Assembly: GCA_014380605.1 (NCBI GenBank)
Contig: JACMJO010000358.1
Location: forward strand, 1-5,793
From: Fimbriimonadaceae bacterium
GTDB lineage: Bacteria; Armatimonadota; Fimbriimonadia; Fimbriimonadales; Fimbriimonadaceae
Direction of reading: 5' to 3'
Length of the DNA: 5,793 nt
Both the position numbers and the translations under genes were made by a program. Numbering within the stretch: position 1 is the first letter of the stretch; every line of letters begins with the position of its first letter. Under the pieces are notes generated by a model that worked only from the letters and a program-made list of their open reading frames with translations, was not told where the DNA came from and ran no database searches. Shown piece after piece: positions 1 through 5,573 of this stretch.

Positions 1-349
1 GAGAAGGAGCTAGATATTCAATGTTCGCCTGTCGCGTTGACTCCAACCGATAGAAATCGAAGTCGTCTTCCAGCAGATTCAAATCCTCATAGGGATTGTC
101 CCGAAACGTTTCTACCGTCGCCTCCGTGATGATTTCAAGCCGACTATGCGGGCTTCGAATCCCAAAATGGTGCACCCTTCCCCCGGGCCGATCGTAGGCG
201 AAAACCGAAGTATAAGGCTCAACTCGAATCTGGAAGTCCACCAGATGCTGATCGCCATTGTCGATGGGCATCAGCCTGGCCTCGTTGTGATTCTCAAACG
301 CAGGAGTTGCGTAGTCGTAGGTCGTCTTATGGATGGCGCGCAAGGTCAT
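1..349 (-). CDS. Transglutaminase-like protein, N-terminal part (runs off left edge)
   Basis: About 116 codons are visible, beginning MTLRAIHKTTYDYATP. The pattern Y-x-Y-x-x-P near residues 11-16, then NEARLMP (about 23-29), a Q-x-x-x-x-F segment, and G-x-x-VHHFGIRSPH (about residues 57-69) is the N-terminal beta-rich domain that precedes the papain-like transglutaminase core in bacterial transglutaminase-like proteins. The catalytic Cys-His-Asp lies beyond the window edge, so activity cannot be judged. The ATG at 349-347 is the first in-frame start after a TAG at 379-377; no good Shine-Dalgarno precedes it. It follows the alpha-E gene by 67 bases in the same direction, matching the conserved ATP-grasp/alpha-E/transglutaminase order. 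In this context it is predicted to act as a peptidase or amide-bond-processing enzyme on the product of the ligase; this role is inferred. Confidence 0.88.
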   Translation of the reverse strand, partial: MTLRAIHKTTYDYATPAFENHNEARLMPIDNGDQHLVDFQIRVEPYTSVFAYDRPGGRVHHFGIRSPHSRLEIITEATVETFRDNPYEDLNLLEDDFDFYRLESTRQANIEYLAPS

Positions 350-416
350 GGGCGAGTTCGTCTCAATGTAGGACGACTAATGGCGGGCCAATAGTCGCGA
401 GGCTTTGGGTTTGGCC

Positions 417-1397
417 TCAAATACGCAAATAACACTCCCGAATGTCTTCGCCGATCTCTGTGCACCGATTTTGAACCTGATCTAGAAACTCATGTAGGCC
501 ATCCCCGATAATCTCGTCCGCGCTCATGTAGTTCAATTCTTGATAAAGCTTGCCCACCGAGCGTTCCGCGCGATTTCTAGGCGACGAATCGTTGCTTGAG
601 CTGATTCGCTTGAGACAGCCATCGACCCTGCCTATCGAGTGCCTCACCGACGCCGGGAATTTGGGATTGAGGATCAAGAACTCCGCCACCCGCCCCGCGG
701 TGACGCCCTCATGGTAAGTCTTTCGAAACATCTCGAAGGCGCCCACCGACTTTAACACGGCCAACCAGCCATGGTCATCGACAGTCCCGCCGACTCCGAT
801 CGGCTCATCATCGGCAATCGCGGTCTGCTTGGTGAAGCTCGGTAAGAGATCGTGGTATTTCACATCCAGAATCCTCGCGGATTGGTCCGCCCGTTCCAAG
901 AACCGCCCCGCATCGTGGAAATCCCTCGTTTCGCCCATCATCAAGGTTCGGTTGGTGATCCCCTGAAACAAGTGGCTTTCATTCTTGACCCAAGTAAAGA
1001 AGGAGTGCGGCGACACCTTCAGAACGGTATCCACATTCCAAGACCGCATGCCCAGATACCACTTGTTGACCGTCTGCCACATCTCGCTTGAGATGGCGTC
1101 GCGAATGCTTCGAGCGTTCTCCCTTGCGAAGTTGATGCTGCTCGCGATCGAACTCGGATTGTCCTGATCGAAGGCGAAGAAGTGAATGATGTTGCGCTCA
1201 TCGAGCGTCTTGTAGCGGTCCCTGTACTTCTTCTCTGTGTCCGAAATCGCCAGGATCGAAGACCAGCGCAGGGTTTCCCCAACCAACGGGCTCTCCAACC
1301 CATAGTGGTAGTGGACATCGATCATCCGCGCAGTCGCCTCAGCCCGCTCGATGTACCGCCCGATCCAGAAAGCAGAGTCAGCGTGTCGACTAAGCAT
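417..1397 (-). CDS. Alpha-E domain protein (DUF403 family)
   Basis: A 326-residue, almost wholly helical protein of normal family length. It opens with MLSRHADSAFWIGRYIERAE, the family's signature start, where the conserved E-R pair gives the alpha-E domain its name. The motif recurs: YIERAEATARMIDV at residues 15-28 and FLERADQSARILDV at 166-179, showing an internal two-fold repeat. ARENARSIRDAISSEMW (91-107) and FLILNPKFPASVRHSI (240-255) are further conserved stretches. The start overlaps the end of the ATP-grasp gene by 8 bases (the upstream stop TAG lies just inside this reading frame), so translation is probably coupled and the start is secure. The biochemical role is unknown. Its near-invariant pairing with circularly permuted ATP-grasp proteins suggests a partner or accessory subunit of that ligase in the cytoplasm. 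No signal peptide or membrane segment is seen. Confidence 0.95.
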   Translation of the reverse strand: MLSRHADSAFWIGRYIERAEATARMIDVHYHYGLESPLVGETLRWSSILAISDTEKKYRDRYKTLDERNIIHFFAFDQDNPSSIASSINFARENARSIRDAISSEMWQTVNKWYLGMRSWNVDTVLKVSPHSFFTWVKNESHLFQGITNRTLMMGETRDFHDAGRFLERADQSARILDVKYHDLLPSFTKQTAIADDEPIGVGGTVDDHGWLAVLKSVGAFEMFRKTYHEGVTAGRVAEFLILNPKFPASVRHSIGRVDGCLKRISSSNDSSPRNRAERSVGKLYQELNYMSADEIIGDGLHEFLDQVQNRCTEIGEDIRECYLRI

Positions 1398-2907
1398 CCA
1401 GGACCTGCCTCTGAACCATATCGCCCATTCGCTGTTCTTGAACCATCGGCGAGCTCCCTAGAACCCAGGTGTCCTTACTGCCCCCGCCCTGGCTGGAGTT
1501 CACAACATAGGATCCCTTTCGCATCGCTACTCGAGTGAGACCACCAGGAACGATCTTGACGCCGTCGAGCCCGCACAGAATGTAGGGCCTCAAGTCCACG
1601 TGGCGGCCCTCAAAGTGATCCTCCACAAAGCACGGCGACCGAGAAAGCGAGATCAGCGGCTGGGCGATGTATCCGCGAGGATCAGCCAAAATCTTGTCGC
1701 GAAACTCCTCGATCTCTGTCCGGGTTGCCTGGGGCCCGATCAGCATCCCGTATCCGCCAGACTCGTTAGTCGCCTTCACCACGAGCTTGTCAAGGTTCGT
1801 CAGGACGTGCTGTTTGTGGTCTTCCCGCCAGGGAAGATAGGTTTCGACGCTCGGGATAATGGCATCTTCGTCAAGGTAGTACTTGATCATATCCGGCACG
1901 TAGCTGTAAATCACCTTATCATCCGCGACGCCTGTGCCGATGCCATTGGCGATCGAAACATTGCCCGCTCGGTACGCGTTCACGAGTCCGGGCACGCCCA
2001 GGGCTGACTCTTGACGGAAAACCAGGGGATCGAGGAAATCATCGTCGACGCGTCGATAGATCACATCAACTCGCTTTGGCCCGCTGGTGGTCTTCATGAA
2101 GACGTAGTTATCTTCAACGAAGAGGTCCCGACCCTCGACCAGTTCCACTCCCATCTGTTGCGCAAGGAAGCAGTGCTCGAAGTAGGCCGAATTGTAAACG
2201 CCCGGAGTCAGGACCACAACGGTAGGCGTCTCTACTCGGCTGGGCTTAATTGAGCGCAGATTCGCTAGCAAAATCGACGTATAGTCGTCGATCGGCCGCA
2301 CCGAATTCTCGCGGAACAGGCTCGGAAACACCCGCATAAGGATAATACGGTTCTCCAGCATGTACGACACTCCGCTCGGCGTCCGGCAGTTGTCTTCCAG
2401 AACCCGATATGTCCCATCGCCATCCCTGATCAGGTCGGTTCCGCAGATGTGGATGTAGATACCACCCGGCGGATTAGCCCCCACGAACTCGCGGCGATAG
2501 TTAGGAGCGTTCACCACCAGTTCCCTCGGAATTACGCCGTCGGTAAGGATTTTTCCCTCGTGATAGACGTCGTGCAGGAACAGGTTCAGGGCTTGAACGC
2601 GTTGGGTAAGTCCCTTTTCTAACTGCGTCCATTCGCTGGCTGGGATCACCCGGGGAACCAGGTCGACCGGGAACGGTTTCTCGATCCCCGCCTCGTGCCC
2701 ATAGACGGTGAAGGTAATCCCCTGATTCATCAGGGTCAGATCGGCAAGCTCGCACCTCGCCCGGAAGTCGTCGGGCGACATGGCGTTCAGGGTCTCGAAG
2801 AGTTGTCGGCAGAAACTGCGCGGCTCCCCATTAAGCCCGATCATCTCGTCGAAGAACCCATCCTGCTGAAAACATTCGAACAGGCCGGACGGTTTGGCGA
2901 GGTTCAT
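1390..2907 (-). CDS. Circularly permuted ATP-grasp protein (DUF404/DUF407 lineage)
   Basis: A 505-residue full-length protein. Conserved blocks appear in the family order: GTDLIRDGDGTYRVLEDN (156-173) leading into CRTPSGVSYMLENR (174-187), DVIYRRVDDDFLDPL (281-295), GNVSIANGIGTGVADDK (315-331), the lysine and glycine-rich nucleotide-binding segment KLVVKATNESGGYGM (374-388), GRHVDLRPYILCG (434-446) and VVNSSQGGGSKDTWV (468-482). ATP-grasp enzymes join a carboxylate to an amine through an acyl-phosphate. For this permuted group the substrates are not established; comparative genomics predicts synthesis of a short peptide or a peptide tag together with the alpha-E and transglutaminase partners. 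The ATG at 2907 starts a typical family N-terminus (MNLAKPSGLFECFQQDGFFD). No Shine-Dalgarno is visible, but a perfect TATAAT lies 11 bases upstream. It is the first gene of the minus-strand operon. No residue looks lost or broken. Confidence 0.95.
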   Translation of the reverse strand: MNLAKPSGLFECFQQDGFFDEMIGLNGEPRSFCRQLFETLNAMSPDDFRARCELADLTLMNQGITFTVYGHEAGIEKPFPVDLVPRVIPASEWTQLEKGLTQRVQALNLFLHDVYHEGKILTDGVIPRELVVNAPNYRREFVGANPPGGIYIHICGTDLIRDGDGTYRVLEDNCRTPSGVSYMLENRIILMRVFPSLFRENSVRPIDDYTSILLANLRSIKPSRVETPTVVVLTPGVYNSAYFEHCFLAQQMGVELVEGRDLFVEDNYVFMKTTSGPKRVDVIYRRVDDDFLDPLVFRQESALGVPGLVNAYRAGNVSIANGIGTGVADDKVIYSYVPDMIKYYLDEDAIIPSVETYLPWREDHKQHVLTNLDKLVVKATNESGGYGMLIGPQATRTEIEEFRDKILADPRGYIAQPLISLSRSPCFVEDHFEGRHVDLRPYILCGLDGVKIVPGGLTRVAMRKGSYVVNSSQGGGSKDTWVLGSSPMVQEQRMGDMVQRQVLDA

Positions 2908-2918
2908 GAATGACGCTG

Positions 2919-2924
2919 ATTATA
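2919..2924 (-). promoter_or_regulatory. Candidate -10 box for the ATP-grasp operon
   Basis: The minus strand reads TATAAT here, a perfect match to the sigma-70 type -10 consensus, with 11 bases between it and the ATG at 2907. Transcription would start about 4-5 bases before the ATG, giving an almost leaderless mRNA. The -35 region at 17-18 base spacing (TAATAT/TTAATA on the minus strand) is a poor match. It lies in the intergenic region shared with the divergent plus-strand gene. Confidence 0.45.
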
Positions 2925-2950
2925 TGGCAAGAAGCTTGAGAATATTAACT

Positions 2951-2978
2951 TTGGTGGCGTAAGACGGTGTTGGATAAT
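2951..2978 (+). promoter_or_regulatory. Candidate promoter for the plus-strand operon
   Basis: TTGGTG at 2951-2956 and GATAAT at 2973-2978 are separated by 16 bases, an acceptable -35/-10 pair. Only six bases separate the -10 from the GTG at 2985, so the predicted transcript would begin at or next to that codon. This supports 2985 as the start, because the more upstream GTG (2967) and TTG (2970) would lie before or within the promoter. The call rests on sequence matches alone. Confidence 0.4.
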
Positions 2979-2984
2979 GGTGGA

Positions 2985-3413
2985 GTGGTCCGTATCCTCC
3001 TCCTCCTCTTCTGTCTGAGCCTCTTTACAGGCTGCGACAAGAGTCCCAAACCAGCAACGCAGCGGATTGAGGAACGCAACGCTGTAGCCGCGGCGCGTAT
3101 GCCCAAGGACCCGTTCGACGCCAAAGTTTTCACTGAGCTAAAGAAAGCAGGCCACGACTTTTCCAAAGAGACCGAGGTCGAATTCTATCTTTACTATCCC
3201 GAGCAGGGCGCTGCGGCGGGGACTCTCCAGGTTCTATCCGCCGATGGCTACAACGGTGAGATCACGAATCCGGATGGCAAATGGCTCTGCCACTTGAGGA
3301 AGAAGATGGTGCTCACCGCCGACACCATCGACATGGAGAGATTCAAGTTCCAGGAACTCACCGTCAACGCCGGTGGCGAATACGACGGCTGGGGCGCTCC
3401 GGCTGTGAAATAG
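2985..3413 (+). CDS. Predicted lipoprotein with RraB-like domain
   Basis: With the GTG at 2985 the protein is 142 residues: MVRILLLLFCLSLFTGC is a compact lipoprotein signal peptide with Arg3, a hydrophobic core and Cys17 as the lipidated residue. Asp18 follows at +2, which in Escherichia coli retains lipoproteins in the inner membrane. An upstream GTG at 2967 would add six residues and a less typical N-terminus. Residues about 50-142 resemble the RraB fold (ribonuclease E inhibitor B family): LKKAGHDF then VEFYLYYP (65-72), a small-residue helix with a DGYNGEI strand, and the hallmark GGEYDGWG (130-137), which E. coli RraB shares as EYDGWG. RraB itself is cytoplasmic, so an exported version cannot regulate RNase E there and probably has another function. 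It is the first gene of a tight four-gene run. The lipoprotein call is strong; the domain call is moderate to strong; the function is unknown. Confidence 0.82.
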   Translation: MVRILLLLFCLSLFTGCDKSPKPATQRIEERNAVAAARMPKDPFDAKVFTELKKAGHDFSKETEVEFYLYYPEQGAAAGTLQVLSADGYNGEITNPDGKWLCHLRKKMVLTADTIDMERFKFQELTVNAGGEYDGWGAPAVK

Positions 3414-3417
3414 GCCA

Positions 3418-3897
3418 ATGAAGCCAATCGAAACCGCTTATGTATTCCTCACAGAGGATGAGTATGTTGCGAACTCGATGTGGGCCTATAGGCGGCGTGT
3501 TCAACGTATGCTACTGCTTTCGATATTCGGAATTGTCGCTTTCATTGCCGGCTTCCTGATTCCACATGAAACCGTGGTGATCGCCGGGCTCTGTATTGCC
3601 GGGATTGGGTTCGCGGATCCACTCTATGTTAAGGGCTTGCTGCAGAAGCGCCACCGAGACCCGAAAAACACACTCATGCAGATGCCAATGCGCGCGGTCA
3701 TCTTTGAGAGCCAATCGGGAGTCAGTTCAACGATTCCCTGGACCACATTTATCGACATTGAGGAGTATGGCGGCAATATTCTCCTTTACATTGCTAAGGA
3801 ATCACCGATAGTCATGCTTCGGCGCGCCCAATCGGCCGAAGCCTGGTCCCTCTTTTCCGCACTGGTTGAAACTAAGCGAGCCACGATTCCGCCGTAA
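3418..3897 (+). CDS. YcxB-like membrane protein
   Basis: A 159-residue protein. The N-terminal cytoplasmic stretch contains LTEDEYVANSMWAYRRRVQR (11-30), followed by two membrane segments at about 31-48 and 53-68. The C-terminal half (about 90-155) is a soluble beta-rich domain with AVIFESQSGVSSTIPWTTF (93-111), then ILLYIAKESPIVMLRRAQSAE (121-141). The IPW motif after a G-x-S turn and the LLLY strand followed by a re-entrant I-x-x-L-R-R motif are characteristic of YcxB-like proteins (two helices plus a PH-like C-terminal domain), whose function is not established. The ATG sits 4 bases after the stop of the RraB-like gene, indicating cotranscription; only a weak AGG precedes it. No defect is visible. 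Confidence 0.8.
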   Translation: MKPIETAYVFLTEDEYVANSMWAYRRRVQRMLLLSIFGIVAFIAGFLIPHETVVIAGLCIAGIGFADPLYVKGLLQKRHRDPKNTLMQMPMRAVIFESQSGVSSTIPWTTFIDIEEYGGNILLYIAKESPIVMLRRAQSAEAWSLFSALVETKRATIPP

Positions 3898-3900
3898 ACT

Positions 3901-3906
3901 AGAAGG
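3901..3906 (+). promoter_or_regulatory. Ribosome binding site that decides the next start
   Basis: AGAAGG lies 8 bases before the ATG at 3915, a normal distance, but only 2 bases before the ATG at 3909. This favours 3915 as the true start of the following membrane protein gene. It is the clearest Shine-Dalgarno in the window. Confidence 0.6.
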
Positions 3907-3914
3907 CGATGAAG

Positions 3915-4430
3915 ATGAGCGAGAGAGTCTGGGCGGGGTGCTACATTGCGATCTGTCTTGGCGTCGGCGGGTGGGTTTACATGATGGGCCTGATTGCCCT
4001 GGGTTCCGCACCACTTCTGTTTGTGTCTCTCCTCGTTCTGGCCCCGTTGTCGGTCTGCTGGCTTTTTTTCTATCTTCTGCGTCAGGAAGGAATCCTTCGC
4101 CCGTGGCACACGGCACTCGTGATATGCGTGACCGCAGTCACCTATCCCCTCTACATGCAGCCCTGGAACCCTCGAAACATCTTCGTGGCGACGCTCGAAG
4201 GTCTGACCGGAAAAACCTTGACTGAGGCCACAAGGGAAATGTCTTCTTACATCGCCAACGATGTTTCGGTAGCGGAAGAACAATTCGTTCCCGAGGATGT
4301 TTGGCGGCAAGGCGTAACTCACCAGACCTCATACCGATGGAACGAAACGGATGGAAATTACAATGCCGATATTGGCCAGATTTTCTTGCGAGATGGCGTC
4401 GTGGTTGCCACTCGCTTTCTTCCAGATTAG
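3915..4430 (+). CDS. Three-helix membrane protein with soluble C-terminal domain, unknown function
   Basis: Starting at 3915 the product is 171 residues; an ATG at 3909 would add only two. Membrane segments are visible at about 5-28 (rich in G, Y, W), 32-55 (LLFVSLLVLAPLSVCWLFF) and 65-81. The remaining 90 residues are soluble. NIFVATLEGLTGKTLTEATREM (88-109) looks helical, then VPEDVWRQGVTHQTSYRW (125-142), and the end GQIFLRDGVVVATRFLPD looks like a terminal beta hairpin. With three helices the two ends should lie on opposite sides of the membrane. I do not recognise the family. The gene begins 17 bases after the YcxB-like gene and ends 5 bases before the zinc-ribbon gene, so it is probably in the same operon and may work with them. 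Confidence 0.75.
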   Translation: MSERVWAGCYIAICLGVGGWVYMMGLIALGSAPLLFVSLLVLAPLSVCWLFFYLLRQEGILRPWHTALVICVTAVTYPLYMQPWNPRNIFVATLEGLTGKTLTEATREMSSYIANDVSVAEEQFVPEDVWRQGVTHQTSYRWNETDGNYNADIGQIFLRDGVVVATRFLPD

Positions 4431-4435
4431 TGACC

Positions 4436-4864
4436 ATGAACGCCCTAGATCAGAATCTGACATCGTTCCTAGTTGAGTGCCCAGCCTGTAATCGACCGGG
4501 GACGGTCAGGTTTAGTCGGGAGGAATCCTCGAACGGGCAAGCCCAGTTCACTTGCTTGAGTTGTGGCCGCATCGACTTCAAGGGCTTGCGATCTAAGCCG
4601 ATTGTGACGATTCTTGGTGCCCCGGTCGATCCGTACTTTCATATTCCTCTGTGGTTGCAATCCGAGTGTTGCGGTGAGATTCTGTGGGCTTACAATCGAC
4701 GGCACCTTGATTACATGCAGGAATATGTTGCCGCCAAGCTCCGAGACACCGGGCCATCCGGTCGACGAAATCTCGGAAACAAGCTCCCAAAGTGGATGCT
4801 CCTTGCTAAGAATCGGGTTGAGGTTTTGAGAACCATCGAAAGACTGGCGAAGAAGAGTTTGTAG
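4436..4864 (+). CDS. Zinc-ribbon protein with conserved C-terminal region
   Basis: A 142-residue soluble protein. Cys15, Cys18, Cys40 and Cys43 form a CxxC-x21-CxxC zinc ribbon of the TFIIB/TFIIS-like type (CPACN ... CLSCG). The rest matches a pattern I recall from a widespread uncharacterised family: DPYFHIPLWLQSECCGEILW (65-84), AYNRRHLDYMQEYVAAKLRD (85-104), and LPKWMLLAKNRVEVLRTIER (117-136). The Trp/Tyr-rich middle with WAYN-x-x-HL is its signature. Members are usually annotated only as zinc-ribbon-containing proteins. The ATG at 4436 lies 5 bases after the preceding stop; the reading frame is open further upstream to 4301, but that extension overlaps the previous gene and would be non-homologous. 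It is the last gene of the tight four-gene run and the only one without a signal or membrane segment. Confidence 0.82.
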   Translation: MNALDQNLTSFLVECPACNRPGTVRFSREESSNGQAQFTCLSCGRIDFKGLRSKPIVTILGAPVDPYFHIPLWLQSECCGEILWAYNRRHLDYMQEYVAAKLRDTGPSGRRNLGNKLPKWMLLAKNRVEVLRTIERLAKKSL

Positions 4865-4878
4865 ATCTCGCGCAACCT

Positions 4879-4907
4879 ATTGGCTTAGTAGCACGTAAGC
4901 CCGCAAT
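4879..4907. repeat. Inverted repeat before the TTG-start membrane gene
   Basis: GGCTTA (4882-4887) and TAAGCC (4896-4901) are perfect inverted arms around an 8-base loop, and ATT/AAT (4879-4881 and 4905-4907) extend the stem past a three-base bulge. No T-run follows, so it is not a standard intrinsic terminator. It lies 3 bases before the TTG at 4911 and could be an operator, a weak terminator for the preceding operon, or an RNA hairpin affecting initiation. Confidence 0.4.
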
Positions 4908-4910
4908 AAC

Positions 4911-5519
4911 TTGAACCCTCAACCTCAGCGTCCGAAGATTTCCCGCAAGCCGATCGTGCTGTTGGTATCGCTGTGCCTGATCGTCTCCGCGGTCCTGATC
5001 CCTATCGCAGCCAAATTGCCGAAGCTCATTGAAGCACAGTTAGTTCTTGGGGTGTGGTGGCTGGTGTGGGTGTGTGTCCTAACCTGGCTTCTTTTTCGGG
5101 GGGACAAAGTGGACGACGATATTCATTGGTTTTCGCCGATCACCAAGACGACCTCGTTGCGAGATTGGGCCAAAGTGCGGTCCGACCGATACGGCGGATG
5201 CGCCGATCTTGGCAGTGGTTGCGCCGACCCTGGGTGCTTCTTTGACGACGGTTGCGGATGGTTCCTTCTCGCAATCAGCGCCTTCGCTCTCCTTGCATTC
5301 GCCTTTCTCTTCCTCTTCGAACTCGCCATCCCGGCCATCGCTTTGCTCCTCCTCGCCTCCATCGGCGGCATGTTTGCCCGAGCCGTGAACGACACCCATC
5401 ACTGCAAGGGCCGTATTGGCCTATCCCTGCTGTGGGGAGCCATCTGGGCAACGGTCTACATCGGGCCGGTGGCCGCGATTGTGATCTGGGTTGCGGGCTA
5501 TCTGGCACAGAGAGGATAA
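4911..5519 (+). CDS. Polytopic membrane protein with cysteine-rich loop, unknown function
   Basis: A 202-residue protein starting at TTG. The basic N-terminus (RPKISRK, 7-13) precedes the first membrane segment (about 15-34). Others lie at about 44-62, 117-137 with a further hydrophobic stretch to about 152, and 171-196, giving four or five helices. Between the second and third is a hydrophilic region containing KVDDDIHWFSP (66-76) and a loop with Cys97, Cys104, Cys109 and Cys115 among Gly and Asp residues (C-x6-C-x4-C-x5-C). NDTHHCKGRIG (160-170) adds two histidines and a cysteine just before the last helix. These could bind metal or form disulfides; the side of the membrane is uncertain. 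No earlier ATG and no Shine-Dalgarno is seen; a later GTG (residue 17) would remove the basic n-region. A 46-base gap and an inverted repeat separate it from the previous gene. I do not recognise the family. Confidence 0.72.
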   Translation: MNPQPQRPKISRKPIVLLVSLCLIVSAVLIPIAAKLPKLIEAQLVLGVWWLVWVCVLTWLLFRGDKVDDDIHWFSPITKTTSLRDWAKVRSDRYGGCADLGSGCADPGCFFDDGCGWFLLAISAFALLAFAFLFLFELAIPAIALLLLASIGGMFARAVNDTHHCKGRIGLSLLWGAIWATVYIGPVAAIVIWVAGYLAQRG

Positions 5520-5541
5520 GGCAACGAGTCCTACTCAACTC

Positions 5542-5555
5542 GGGTCAATTGCCCC
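5542..5555. promoter_or_regulatory. Imperfect palindrome upstream of lipA
   Basis: GGGTCAATTGCCCC is a near-palindrome centred on CAATTG with GGG/CCC outer arms and one mismatched pair. It sits 7 bases before the lipA -10 element, where a -35 box would normally be, so it is placed where a repressor or activator could bind. No known regulator motif is recognised. Confidence 0.25.
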
Positions 5556-5559
5556 TGAA

Positions 5560-5568
5560 TGCCATAAT
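5560..5568 (+). promoter_or_regulatory. Extended -10 promoter element for lipA
   Basis: TGcCATAAT combines an extended TG motif with a five-of-six match to TATAAT. It ends 5 bases before the ATG at 5574, so transcription would begin at about the start codon and yield a leaderless or near-leaderless lipA mRNA. No clear -35 box is present, which extended -10 promoters do not require. The in-frame stop TAA at 5565-5567 lies inside this element. Confidence 0.45.
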
Positions 5569-5573
5569 GAACC

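Noticed and set aside
146..394. 82-codon plus-strand open frame at the left end
   Set aside because: It lies opposite the transglutaminase-like gene, whose protein shows clear family motifs; the plus-strand product has none.
1182..1538. 118-codon plus-strand open frame
   Set aside because: It covers the junction of two well-supported minus-strand genes and its product is proline/arginine-rich without recognisable motifs.
1600..2253. Two plus-strand open frames of 135 and 80 codons
   Set aside because: Both are antisense to the conserved core of the ATP-grasp gene and look like shadows.
3786..4322. 178-codon minus-strand open frame
   Set aside because: It is antisense to the YcxB-like and three-helix membrane genes, which have proper spacing, a Shine-Dalgarno and membrane patterns; the minus product is low in structure and has no motif.
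4301..4435. Upstream extension of the zinc-ribbon gene to an ATG at 4301
   Set aside because: It would overlap the previous gene by about 130 bases, and the added residues look like out-of-frame translation; the ATG at 4436 directly after the previous stop fits the family.
5079..5402. 107-codon acidic minus-strand open frame (EEEE-rich)
   Set aside because: The acidic run is the reverse of codons for the hydrophobic helix of the membrane protein on the plus strand, a composition artefact.
5520..5573. Possible intrinsic terminator before lipA
   Set aside because: Only short 4-base arms (GAGT/ACTC) are found and no T-run follows.
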